Below, one piece after another: positions 16,796 to 24,378 of a stretch of DNA of 64,000 bases (position 1 is the first letter of the stretch; every line of letters begins with the position of its first letter). The stretch comes from Berryella wangjianweii (lineage in GTDB: Bacteria > Actinomycetota > Coriobacteriia > Coriobacteriales > Eggerthellaceae), in NCBI GenBank assembly GCA_013201155.1, contig CP053716.1:1736001-1800000 (forward strand), given 5' to 3'. The position numbers and the translations under genes are program-made. The notes below the pieces were generated by a model. It had not been told where the DNA came from and made no database searches. It saw only the letters and a list, made by a program, of their open reading frames with translations.

Positions 16796-18394
16796 ATGAT
16801 TCAGAACGACTTTCTCGTGCTGCTGGCCATGCTGCTGTACTTCATCGCAGTGCTGACCATAGGCTTCGTGTTCGCCAAGCGTTCGAATTCGTCCACCTCG
16901 GAGTACTTCCTGGGCGGCCGCGGCGTGGGTCCCTGGCTGACGGCTCTGTCGGCCGAGGCGTCCGACATGTCGGGCTGGCTGCTGATGGGGCTTCCCGGCG
17001 TGGCGTACTTCACCGGCGCCTCCGACGCGTTGTGGACGGGCATCGGCTTGGCGCTTGGCACGTATCTGAACTGGAGATTCGTTGCCAAGCGTCTGCGGCT
17101 CTACTCCGAGCGCACGGGTTCGATCACCCTGCCCGACTTCTACTCGCGCCGCTTCCGTGACGCCCGCAACATCATCTCGACCATCGCGGCGCTGATCATC
17201 GTGCTGTTCTTCAGCGTGTACGTGGGAAGCTGCTTCGTCACGGTGGGCAAGCTGTTCACCACCATGTTCGATCTGAACTACACCACCATGATGGTCCTCG
17301 GCGCCATTATCGTGTTCCTGTACACCCTGGTGGGGGGGTATCTCTCGGTGGTCGTCACCGACTTCGTGCAGGGGCTGCTGATGTTCTTCGCCCTGGCCGT
17401 GGTGGTGATCGGGTCGATCGTGTGGGCGGGCGGCGTTGACGCCACCGTCGCCATCCTCAGCGACATCCCCGGCTTCCTCAGCGCCACGCAGCTGGCAGTG
17501 CCCCAGCTGGACGCAGCGGGAAACCAGGTCATGCAGAACGGCATGCCGCTGTTCGGTCAGCCGGCCGAGTACGGCCTGCTGTCGATGGTGTCGATGCTGG
17601 CCTGGGGCCTGGGCTACTTCGGCATGCCGCAGGTGCTGGTGCGCTTCATGTCCATCCGCAGCGCCGATGAGGTGCGCAAGTCGCGTGTGATCGCGGTTAC
17701 CTGGTGTGCGGTCTCGATGGCCAGCGCCATTGTGATCGGCCTGGTGGCGCGTGCGATCATGCCCGTTCAGTTCGCCACGCAGTCAGCGGCCGAGAACGCT
17801 TTCATCGTGCTGGCCATCACCATGCTGCCCTCGTTCGCGTGCGGCGTGGTGGTGTCGGGAATCTTCGCGGCCTCGATGTCGTCGTCCTCGTCGTACCTGC
17901 TGATCGCCGGGTCGTCGGTGGCTGAGAACATCTTCCGCGGGGTGCTGAGGCGCGATGCCACCGACCGTCAGGTGCTGATCGTGGCGCGGTTCACCCTGAT
18001 CGCGGTGTTCCTGCTGGGCGTGCTGGTGGCCTACGACGAGACGTCCTCGATCTTCATGGTGGTGTCGTATGCCTGGGCCGGCCTGGGCGCGTCGTTCGGC
18101 CCCCTGACCCTGGTGGCCTTGTACTGGCGTCGCGCCACGTGGCAGGGTGCGCTTGCGGGCATGTTCGCCGGCGCGGGCACGGTGATCGTGTGGCATAGCC
18201 TGATCGCCCCGCTGGGGGGCGTGTTCGGCATCTACGAGCTGCTGCCGGCGTTCACGATCAGCCTGTTGGTGAACGTGGTGGTGTCGCTGCTGACCCCTGC
18301 GCCCGCCGCAGAGGTCGCAGCTGAGTTCGATTCCTATATGCAGCCGCTGCCCGAAGGCGTTCCCGCGGCCCTGAACGTCGTGGAGGAAAAGTAG
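16796..18394 (+). CDS. putP: Sodium/proline symporter
   Basis: A 532-residue member of the sodium:solute symporter family with about 13 hydrophobic segments. Family elements include SEYFLGGRGVGPWLTALS, SDMSGWLLMGLPG in the second membrane segment, FYSRRFRDARN, and ASMSSSSSYLLIAGSSVAEN around the sodium site. The length and these motifs match PutP better than pantothenate or sugar symporters. The ATG at 16796 has AAAAGG 6 bases before it; a GTG 15 bp upstream lacks such a site. It stands alone after a candidate -10 box. Proline as substrate is inferred. Confidence 0.9.
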   Translation: MIQNDFLVLLAMLLYFIAVLTIGFVFAKRSNSSTSEYFLGGRGVGPWLTALSAEASDMSGWLLMGLPGVAYFTGASDALWTGIGLALGTYLNWRFVAKRLRLYSERTGSITLPDFYSRRFRDARNIISTIAALIIVLFFSVYVGSCFVTVGKLFTTMFDLNYTTMMVLGAIIVFLYTLVGGYLSVVVTDFVQGLLMFFALAVVVIGSIVWAGGVDATVAILSDIPGFLSATQLAVPQLDAAGNQVMQNGMPLFGQPAEYGLLSMVSMLAWGLGYFGMPQVLVRFMSIRSADEVRKSRVIAVTWCAVSMASAIVIGLVARAIMPVQFATQSAAENAFIVLAITMLPSFACGVVVSGIFAASMSSSSSYLLIAGSSVAENIFRGVLRRDATDRQVLIVARFTLIAVFLLGVLVAYDETSSIFMVVSYAWAGLGASFGPLTLVALYWRRATWQGALAGMFAGAGTVIVWHSLIAPLGGVFGIYELLPAFTISLLVNVVVSLLTPAPAAEVAAEFDSYMQPLPEGVPAALNVVEEK

Positions 18395-18490
18395 TGCAGT
18401 TTGCGGCGTTCGCGCGTGATTTGCATGAAGAGGCCGTTGAACAGGTACTATGTGAGCCTATTAACGATACACCCGGACGCGTGTAGACTG

Positions 18491-18519
18491 TTGACACCCG
18501 ATTTCGCCTAGCGTATTAT
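18491..18519 (+). promoter_or_regulatory. Strong promoter of the tRNA-tuf block
   Basis: A perfect TTGACA and a TATTAT are separated by exactly 17 bp, 80 bp before the first tRNA. This is the best sigma-70-type promoter in the window and fits the demand for tRNA and EF-Tu. Confidence 0.85.
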
Positions 18520-18598
18520 TCATCTGCTCATGCACGATGACCCCATCGAGCGCGAGCAGGCAGCTTGAAAAGTTCACATGAATTTGAGCGAGTCCTTT

Positions 18599-18683
18599 GG
18601 GAGTGTGCCCGAGTGGTTAAAGGGGACGGGCTGTAAACCCGTTAGCTTTGCTTACCAAGGTTCGAATCCTTGCGCTCCCACCA
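18599..18683 (+). tRNA. tRNA-Tyr (GTA)
   Basis: A class II tRNA of 85 nt with a long variable arm. The acceptor stem GGGAGTG pairs with CGCTCCC, the anticodon loop is CTGTAAA, the T-loop is TTCGAAT, and the CCA end is encoded. Confidence 0.96.
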
Positions 18684-18686
18684 TTC

Positions 18687-18762
18687 GCCCGTGTAGCTCA
18701 GTCGGTAGAGCACTTCGTTGGTAACGAAGAGGTCACCGGTTCAAGTCCGGTCGCGGGCTCCA
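18687..18762 (+). tRNA. tRNA-Thr (GGT)
   Basis: A 76-nt cloverleaf. The acceptor GCCCGTG pairs with CGCGGGC, the anticodon stem CTTCG/CGAAG encloses loop TTGGTAA, and the CCA end is encoded. It lies 3 bp after tRNA-Tyr. Confidence 0.96.
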
Positions 18763-18765
18763 TTC

Positions 18766-18842
18766 GGCGGTGTAGCTCAGTTGGTTAGAGCACACGGTTC
18801 ATACCCGTGGCGTCACTGGTTCAAATCCAGTCACCGCTACCA
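18766..18842 (+). tRNA. tRNA-Met (CAT), elongator type
   Basis: A 77-nt cloverleaf with anticodon loop TTCATAC. The first acceptor pair is G-U, so it is paired, unlike the C-A mismatch of an initiator tRNA. An isoleucine (lysidine) tRNA with the same anticodon cannot be excluded. CCA is encoded. Confidence 0.93.
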
Positions 18843-18851
18843 CTGAATCTG

Positions 18852-18874
18852 AGCATCCTCTTCACGAGGATGCT
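18852..18874 (+). terminator. Hairpin between tRNA-Met and tuf
   Basis: A 9-bp perfect stem (AGCATCCTC/GAGGATGCT) with a 5-base loop, followed by TCTTGTATATATT. It may be a leaky terminator or a processing and stability structure that separates tRNA from tuf mRNA. Confidence 0.55.
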
Positions 18875-18933
18875 TCTTGTATATATTGGTTGAAAGTCGC
18901 GTTTGGCGATTTCCTATTAGGAGGATGATTTTC

Positions 18934-20136
18934 ATGGCTAAAGAAAAGTTTGACCGCTCCAAGCCGCATGTAAACATCGGCACCATCGGTCACGTTGACC
19001 ATGGCAAGACTACTCTCACCGCCGCCATCTCGAAGACCCTGTCCGAGAACGATGGCGCTCACGGCACCGCCACCGCCGACTTCACGGCCTTCGAGGACAT
19101 CGACAAGGCTCCCGAGGAGCGCGAGCGCGGCATCACCATCTCGATCGCTCACATCGAGTACCAGTCCGACGATCGTCACTATGCTCACGTTGACTGCCCG
19201 GGCCACGCCGACTACGTGAAGAACATGATCACGGGTGCTGCTCAGATGGACGGCGCCATCCTCGTGATCGCCGCTACCGACGGCCCCATGGCTCAGACCC
19301 GCGAGCACATCCTGCTCGCTCGTCAGGTGGGCGTGCCCTACATCGTGGTGTTCCTGAACAAGTGCGACATGGTTGACGACGAGGAGCTCATCGACCTCGT
19401 GGAGATGGAGACCCGCGAGCTCCTGTCCACCTACGAGTTCCCCGGCGACGATCTGCCGATCATCCGCGGCTCCGCTCTGAAGGCCCTGGAGGGCGAGAAG
19501 GAGTGGCAGGACAAGATCTGGGAGCTCATGGCTGCCGTTGACTCCTACATCCCCACGCCCGAGCGTGACACCGACAAGCCCTTCCTGATGGCTGTTGAGG
19601 ACACCATGACCATCACCGGCCGCGGCACCGTTGCCACCGGTCGTGTGGAGCGCGGCGTGCTGCACCTCAACGATCCCATGGAGATCGTGGGCATCCGCGA
19701 GACGCAGAGCACCGTTTGCACCGGCATCGAGATGTTCCGCAAGCTGCTCGATGAGGCTCAGGCCGGCGACAACATCGGCTGCCTGATGCGCGGCATCAAG
19801 CGCGAGGACATCGTGCGCGGCCAGGTTCTCTGCAAGCCCGGCTCGGTTACCCCTCACACCGACTTCAAGGGTCAGGTGTACATCCTCACCAAGGATGAGG
19901 GCGGCCGCCACACCCCGTTCTTCGACGGCTATCGTCCGCAGTTCTACTTCCGCACCACCGACGTTACCGGTGTTGCGCACCTGCCCGAGGGTACCGAGAT
20001 GGTCATGCCCGGCGACAACGTCGAGATCACCGCTCAGCTCATTCACCCGATCGCCATGGAGCAGGGCCTGCGCTTCGCTATCCGCGAGGGTGGCCGCACC
20101 GTTGGCTCTGGTCGTGTGACTGAGATCATCAAGTAG
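18934..20136 (+). CDS. tuf: Translation elongation factor Tu
   Basis: This 400-residue GTPase carries aminoacyl-tRNA to the ribosome. Visible G-motifs are [16 protein letters not shown] and NKCDMVDD, followed by the two beta-barrel domains and the end [11 protein letters not shown]. The ATG at 18934 has AGGAGG 9 bases upstream; start codons further upstream would add a non-conserved stretch. The codon set is strongly biased, as expected for a highly expressed gene. It follows three tRNA genes behind one strong promoter rather than sitting in a str operon with fusA. Confidence 0.98.
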   Translation: MAKEKFDRSKPHVNIGTIGHVDHGKTTLTAAISKTLSENDGAHGTATADFTAFEDIDKAPEERERGITISIAHIEYQSDDRHYAHVDCPGHADYVKNMITGAAQMDGAILVIAATDGPMAQTREHILLARQVGVPYIVVFLNKCDMVDDEELIDLVEMETRELLSTYEFPGDDLPIIRGSALKALEGEKEWQDKIWELMAAVDSYIPTPERDTDKPFLMAVEDTMTITGRGTVATGRVERGVLHLNDPMEIVGIRETQSTVCTGIEMFRKLLDEAQAGDNIGCLMRGIKREDIVRGQVLCKPGSVTPHTDFKGQVYILTKDEGGRHTPFFDGYRPQFYFRTTDVTGVAHLPEGTEMVMPGDNVEITAQLIHPIAMEQGLRFAIREGGRTVGSGRVTEIIK

Positions 20137-20158
20137 CAATCGCTACTGCGAGGTGTTC

Positions 20159-20184
20159 GGGGCCCGCAGTTCTCTGCGGGCCCC
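20159..20184 (+). terminator. Hairpin after tuf
   Basis: An 11-bp perfect stem (GGGGCCCGCAG and its complement) with loop TTCT, 22 bp after the tuf stop codon. The T-tract is missing, so termination may be partial and allow read-through into rpmG. Confidence 0.6.
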
Positions 20185-20250
20185 GTGCTCGAAAATTCAT
20201 GTGAAACGACAAGCATCGCATTTCGATTTGAATCATATTGAGGAGCTTTC

Positions 20251-20400
20251 ATGCGTACTTTGGTCACTCTGGCATGCACCGAGTGCAAGCGTCGCAACTA
20301 CACGACCAATAAGAACAAGCAGAACCAGCCGGATCGCATCGAGATGAAGAAGTACTGCAAGTGGTGCTCGAAGCATACGCTGCATCGCGAAACTCGATAG
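20251..20400 (+). CDS. rpmG: 50S ribosomal protein L33
   Basis: A 49-residue protein beginning [19 protein letters not shown] and carrying two CxxC pairs (CTEC and CKWC), which is the zinc-binding form of L33. GAGGAG lies 6 bases before the ATG. It sits between tuf and tRNA-Trp, followed by secE-nusG, a conserved order in many bacteria. The Cys-containing form is not the zinc-free paralogue, so zinc-responsive regulation is not suggested here. Confidence 0.96.
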   Translation: MRTLVTLACTECKRRNYTTNKNKQNQPDRIEMKKYCKWCSKHTLHRETR

Positions 20401-20417
20401 ATTAAGATGACAAGCAT

Positions 20418-20494
20418 AGGCCAGTAGCTCCAATTGGTAGAGCGGCGGTCTCCAAAACCGCATGTTGGGGGTTCGAGTCCCTCCTGGCCTGCCA
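20418..20494 (+). tRNA. tRNA-Trp (CCA)
   Basis: A 77-nt cloverleaf. The acceptor AGGCCAG pairs with CTGGCCT, the anticodon stem GCGGT/ACCGC encloses loop CTCCAAA, the discriminator is G, and CCA is encoded. It lies between rpmG and secE, the usual place. Confidence 0.96.
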
Positions 20495-20534
20495 GCTTGC
20501 TAAGCAGCTTTTTTTCAGGTTACTTGATGTATCG

Positions 20535-20560
20535 AGCAGCTTGAAGCAAGGCTGCTTGTT
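20535..20560 (+). terminator. Possible terminator or attenuator before secE
   Basis: AGCAGCTTG pairs with CAAGGCTGCT (one bulged G) and is followed by TGTTTG, after an earlier run of seven T at about 20510. It may release the tRNA-Trp transcript or modulate secE-nusG expression. Confidence 0.4.
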
Positions 20561-20606
20561 TGCCGTTTAATGACTGTGGTTTCAGCGATCAGGATCAGGA
20601 ATCGTT

Positions 20607-21032
20607 ATGGCTCATAAATCAAAGACCCAGCGCGCCAAGGCCTCCGCTGCGCGTGCGGCTCGCAAGGCCGAGCGCGCCCAGCAGGCCGCCGAGGGCGCCG
20701 CTGGCGCCTCGACGACCGCCGAAGCAACCAAGAATGCCGAGGTCCCGACCAAGAAGGGCCTGTTCGGTTCCAAGGCGGCTGTCGAGCAGAAAAGCGAGGC
20801 GCCCGCGCCCGCCAAGAAGGCCGAGAAGCCTGTTGCCAAGCGCAGCCGGCTGGCCTTCTTCAAAGACGTCCGCGCCGAGCTGAAGCGCGTCACCTGGCCT
20901 TCGCGCCAGGACGTGATTCAGTGGAGCGTGGTGGTGGTGGCCGCGCTGCTGTTCTTCGGTATCTATGTGGGCTTGCTCGACAACATTGTGATCACGCCGC
21001 TTCTGGTTGCGATCTCGGGACTGGGGGCGTAG
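20607..21032 (+). CDS. secE: Preprotein translocase subunit SecE
   Basis: A 141-residue protein. The last 60 residues are the SecE domain: FFKDVRAELKRVTWPSRQDV followed by one hydrophobic membrane segment ending near the C-terminus. SecE clamps SecY in the plasma membrane. The first 80 residues are a Lys/Ala/Glu-rich, probably disordered cytoplasmic extension, as in many actinobacterial SecE proteins. AGGA precedes the ATG. It lies 3 bp before nusG, the classic secE-nusG pair. Confidence 0.96.
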   Translation: MAHKSKTQRAKASAARAARKAERAQQAAEGAAGASTTAEATKNAEVPTKKGLFGSKAAVEQKSEAPAPAKKAEKPVAKRSRLAFFKDVRAELKRVTWPSRQDVIQWSVVVVAALLFFGIYVGLLDNIVITPLLVAISGLGA

Positions 21033-21035
21033 CTC

Positions 21036-21575
21036 ATGGCAAAGAAATGGTACGTGCTTCATACCTACTCGGGGTATGAGAACAAGGTGAAGACCACGCT
21101 GCAGCAGCGTATCGAGGCTCTGGGCCTTGAGGACAGCGTGTTCGATATCAAGATTCCGGTGGAGCGAGTCACCGAGATCAAGGAAGGCGGCAAGCGCGTC
21201 GAGGTGGAGCGCAAGGTGTTCCCCGGCTACGTGCTGGTGCGCATGGAGCTTGACTCGCGCAGCTGGGCTGCGGTGCGCAACACGCCGGGCGTCACCGGCT
21301 TCGTGGGAAGCCAGGGCAACCCCGAGCCGCTGACCCGTGACGAGTACAACAAGATCATGGGCATAGGCCGCGTGGTGCCGGGTGCGCCGAAGAAGACCTC
21401 CACCGACATCGAGGAGGGCCAGGCCGTCAAGGTGGTGTCGGGCCCGCTGGCCGAGTTCGACGGCGTGGTTGCCGAGGTGTCGCCCGAGGCCGGCAAGGTG
21501 AAGGTGATGGTTTCCATCTTCGGCCGCGAGACCCCGGTGGAGCTGTCCTTCGATCAGGTGGCCAAGCTCGACTAA
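21036..21575 (+). CDS. nusG: Transcription termination/antitermination factor NusG
   Basis: A 179-residue protein with an NGN domain (KKWYVLHTYSGYENKVK, FPGYVLVRMELD) and a C-terminal KOW domain (GQAVKVVSGPLAEFDGVV). NusG binds RNA polymerase, supports elongation and couples it to Rho or the ribosome. It follows secE by 3 bp and precedes the L11-L1 genes, the standard bacterial order. Confidence 0.97.
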   Translation: MAKKWYVLHTYSGYENKVKTTLQQRIEALGLEDSVFDIKIPVERVTEIKEGGKRVEVERKVFPGYVLVRMELDSRSWAAVRNTPGVTGFVGSQGNPEPLTRDEYNKIMGIGRVVPGAPKKTSTDIEEGQAVKVVSGPLAEFDGVVAEVSPEAGKVKVMVSIFGRETPVELSFDQVAKLD

Positions 21576-21682
21576 CCCGCAGCATGCATTACCCGCCGAG
21601 CGTGCCCGCGTGGACCGGGGCTTCTCACGATCGGCTCATTCGATAGAGTTGTTCAGCAGGTTTGTTTTTGAAAGGATCTATT

Positions 21683-22183
21683 ATGGCTCCTAAGGCAAAG
21701 AAGGTCACGGGTTTCGTCAAGCTGCAGATTCCTGCAGGCGCCGCGAACCCCGCTCCCCCCGTTGGTCCCGCTCTGGGTGCTCAGGGCGTGAACATCATGC
21801 AGTTCTGCCAGGCATTCAACGCTCAGACGCAGGAGCAGTCGGGCACCATCATCCCCGTCGAGATCACCGTGTACGAGGACAAGTCGTTCACCTTCGTGTG
21901 CAAGACTCCTCCCGCCGCGGTGCTGATCAAGGAGAAGCTGGGCATCAAGTCCGGCGCGGGCATCCCGCAGCTGCAGACGGTGGGCACCCTCACCGAGGCT
22001 CAGCTGCGCGAGATCGCCGAGCTGAAGATGCCGGACCTGAACGCCAACACGATCGAGGCCGCGATGGAGATCATCGCCGGCACTGCTCGTTCGATGGGCG
22101 TGCGCATCGAGGGCCGCGAGATGAAGAAGAAGTACGTGCCCTCCAAGAAGCTGGCCGAGGTGCTGAAGCAGCTGAACGCCTAG
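21683..22183 (+). CDS. rplK: 50S ribosomal protein L11 with C-terminal extension
   Basis: L11 forms the GTPase-associated stalk base of the large subunit. The usual core is intact: [40 protein letters not shown] and [12 protein letters not shown] typical bacterial L11 ends about here (141-143 residues), but this one continues for about 23 basic residues that include [17 protein letters not shown], giving 166 residues. The ATG at 21683 is chosen because it starts the conserved MAPKAKKV and has AAAGGA before it. It is followed by rplA. The extension is seen directly; its role is unknown. Confidence 0.96.
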   Translation: MAPKAKKVTGFVKLQIPAGAANPAPPVGPALGAQGVNIMQFCQAFNAQTQEQSGTIIPVEITVYEDKSFTFVCKTPPAAVLIKEKLGIKSGAGIPQLQTVGTLTEAQLREIAELKMPDLNANTIEAAMEIIAGTARSMGVRIEGREMKKKYVPSKKLAEVLKQLNA

Positions 22184-22268
22184 TTTCAGTCAACGATATC
22201 AACGGGGTTCTGCCCCGATGGGCAGTGGAAGAGCAGACGCTCGCTACCTACCACGAAAGGAATTGAGA

Positions 22269-22982
22269 ATGACCAAGCTTTCCAAGAACTATCGCGCCGC
22301 CGCCGAGAAGATCCAGAAGGAGATGTACGCTCCGCTCGAGGCCTTCGCGCTGATCAAGGAGATGTCCAGCGCCAAGTTCGATGAGACCGTCGAGGTGCAC
22401 TTCCGTCTGGGCATCGACACCCGCAAGGCCGATCAGCAGCTGCGCGGTACCGTGAGCCTGCCTAACGGTTCGGGCAAGACCGTGCGCGTTGCCGTGTTCG
22501 CCGAGGGCGAGGCCGCCCGTGCGGCTCAGGAGGCCGGCGCCGACATCGTGGGCTCCGACGACCTCGTGGCCGACATCCTGGCCGGCAAGATCGACTTCGA
22601 TGCCGCCGTGTCCACCCCCGACCAGATGGCCAAGGTCGGCCGCCTGGGCAAGGTGCTGGGCCCCCGCGGCCTGATGCCCAACCCCAAGCTGGGCACCGTT
22701 ACCCCCGATGTGGCCAAGGCCATCTCGGAGCTGAAGGGTGGCCGCGTTGAGTATCGCGCCGATCGCTACGGCATTGCTCACGTGATCCTGGGCAAGTGCA
22801 GCTTCACCGCCGAGCAGCTGGCCGAGAACTACGGTGTGGTGTACGACGAGGTGCTGCGCATGAAGCCGTCCACGGCCAAGGGCCGCTACGTGAAGAACAT
22901 CACCGTGGCGTCCACGATGAGCCCCGGTGTGGTGGTTGATCCTGCGGTGCAGAAGGGCTACACCCAGCCTGCCGCTGAGTAA
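22269..22982 (+). CDS. rplA: 50S ribosomal protein L1
   Basis: A 237-residue L1-stalk protein. Family motifs include [41 protein letters not shown] and [21 protein letters not shown] lies 7 bases before the ATG. In many bacteria L1 binds its own mRNA and represses the L11-L1 operon; I could not identify the binding site in the leader. A strong terminator follows. Confidence 0.97.
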   Translation: MTKLSKNYRAAAEKIQKEMYAPLEAFALIKEMSSAKFDETVEVHFRLGIDTRKADQQLRGTVSLPNGSGKTVRVAVFAEGEAARAAQEAGADIVGSDDLVADILAGKIDFDAAVSTPDQMAKVGRLGKVLGPRGLMPNPKLGTVTPDVAKAISELKGGRVEYRADRYGIAHVILGKCSFTAEQLAENYGVVYDEVLRMKPSTAKGRYVKNITVASTMSPGVVVDPAVQKGYTQPAAE

Positions 22983-23001
22983 TCAGCGACTCTATCGAAT
23001 C

Positions 23002-23032
23002 GAAGGGCCCGCCATGTGCGGGCCCTTCTTTT
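23002..23032 (+). terminator. Rho-independent terminator after rplA
   Basis: An 11-bp perfect stem (GAAGGGCCCGC and its complement) with a 5-base loop and TTTT immediately after, 20 bp past the rplA stop codon. It closes the tuf-to-rplA block. Confidence 0.9.
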
Positions 23033-23034
23033 GC

Positions 23035-23473
23035 AAGCGCCGGTCGGCGCGCCGCGTCTCTCCAGCGAGACGCATCGCGTCCCTTCAGTGTGCGGTGCGT
23101 TGCGCGGCTTCCCTTGGTTTGGGCGATGCGCTGGGGCGGATGGGGTCGGCCTTGCGCTGGGGCGGCTTGAGGTGCCGGCCATGTGCGTGCATCGACCGAG
23201 ACCGTCGTTGCCCCGCGGTAATCCATCGTGGCGGCGCCCATGCGGATGCTGCGCCATCGTCGTCTTACGGTGAGGCAATGCGTTCCGTTCTCCATAAGAC
23301 GCCAGGCGGTTTGGCGCCGCTCGCTTCTTGATACTCGTTTTGCGCCGCTTGTTTTGCACCGCTCGCTTCTCAATATTCGCTTCTTGCCGCTCGCCTTGCG
23401 CCGCTCGCTTCGCACTGCATGTCTTGCGCAGGCTTCCCGAGCATTCATAATGGGGCTGTACAAGGAGGAGCGC
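23035..23473 (+). other. Gene-free region before map
   Basis: About 440 bp without a supportable gene. Its right part holds a 42-bp tandem repeat (listed separately). The frame of map stays open back to 23228, but without a ribosome binding site or conserved residues. The end carries AAGGAGGAG just before the map start. Confidence 0.5.
23318..23443 (+). repeat. 42-bp tandem repeat, three degenerate copies
   Basis: Units begin at 23318, 23360 and 23402, each opening with CGCTCGCTTC. Unit 2 differs from unit 1 at several positions and unit 3 is degenerate in its second half. The period is a multiple of three, and the array ends 30 bp before the map start codon. Confidence 0.7.
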
Positions 23474-24292
23474 ATGATCATTCGCAAGACGTCCGAGCAG
23501 ATCAAGCAGATGAGGCGTGCCGGAAGCCTGTCGGCCCAGGTATTGCGCGAGGTAGGGAAGCGTTGCGTACCTGGGGTAACCACGCTGGAGCTCGATCGCT
23601 TCGCGGAAGACTTCATTCGCCGTCATGGCGGCGTGCCCACGTTCAAGGGGCTGTACGATTTTCCCGCCACGCTGTGCACTTCGGTGAACGAGGAGGTGGT
23701 GCACGGCATCCCCAGCAAGCGCCGTGTTCTGCGCGAGGGCGATGTGGTCTCAATCGACACCGGCGCTACGGTGGGTGGCTGGGCAGGCGATAACGCCTGG
23801 ACGTTTGCGGTGGGGAAGGTGTCGCCTGAAGTGCGGCGTTTGCTGCAGGTAACCGAGCGCAGCATGTGGGCCGGCATTCGCGCGGCGCGCATCGGCAGCC
23901 GGGTGGGCGCCATCGGGCATGCGGTATCGGCTGTGGCGCGCAAGGGCGGTCTGGGCGTGGTGCGCGAGTACACCGGTCATGGTGTGGGCCGCAGCCTGCA
24001 CGAGGATCCAGCCATTCCCAACTGGGGCACGCGCATGAGCGGCCCGCGGCTGCAGGAGGGCATGGTGATCGCGATCGAGCCCATGCTGACTCTTGGGTCG
24101 CCACACGTGATCGAGCGAGGCGATGGCTGGACGGCGGTCACGCGCGATGGGCTTCCCGCCGCGCATTTCGAGAAGACGATAGCCGTGACGGCTGCGGGTC
24201 CTGTGCTGGTATCGGTCGAGCGCGATCATGTGCGTCCCCTGGAAGGACGGGACGCGCTCTTCGACTGGCGTGCGGAGGGAGCTTCGTGCTGA
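23474..24292 (+). CDS. map: Methionine aminopeptidase, type I
   Basis: A 272-residue enzyme that removes the initiator methionine from new proteins. Metal ligands are visible: the two Asp in SIDTGA and GWAGDNAWTF, the His in YTGHGVGRSLHEDP, the Glu in AIEPML, and the last Glu in FEKTIAVT. The ATG at 23474 is chosen because AAGGAGGAG stands 4-5 bases before it; an ATG at 23450 would add eight residues without such a site. It lies alone here rather than beside adk or secY, the common place in other bacteria. It converges on murJ. Confidence 0.95.
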   Translation: MIIRKTSEQIKQMRRAGSLSAQVLREVGKRCVPGVTTLELDRFAEDFIRRHGGVPTFKGLYDFPATLCTSVNEEVVHGIPSKRRVLREGDVVSIDTGATVGGWAGDNAWTFAVGKVSPEVRRLLQVTERSMWAGIRAARIGSRVGAIGHAVSAVARKGGLGVVREYTGHGVGRSLHEDPAIPNWGTRMSGPRLQEGMVIAIEPMLTLGSPHVIERGDGWTAVTRDGLPAAHFEKTIAVTAAGPVLVSVERDHVRPLEGRDALFDWRAEGASC

Positions 24293-24378
24293 CCGGTGCT
24301 GTCGCGATGGCCGTTTCGCTATGCGCGTTGCGGCCTGCGCCTAGGGAGTGGCCTTGTGACGCGTTCCCCTCAACGCCG

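Noticed and set aside
18862..20139. A 425-codon minus-strand frame opposite tuf
   Set aside because: Known spurious antisense frame caused by the biased codons of tuf; it has no recognisable start signal.
20418..20494. tRNA genes as integration sites of an element
   Set aside because: No partial tRNA copies or integrase genes flank any of the four tRNAs; the surroundings are conserved translation genes.
23318..23443. The 42-bp repeats as a CRISPR array
   Set aside because: The units are contiguous without spacers, there are only three of them, they are degenerate, and no cas genes are present.
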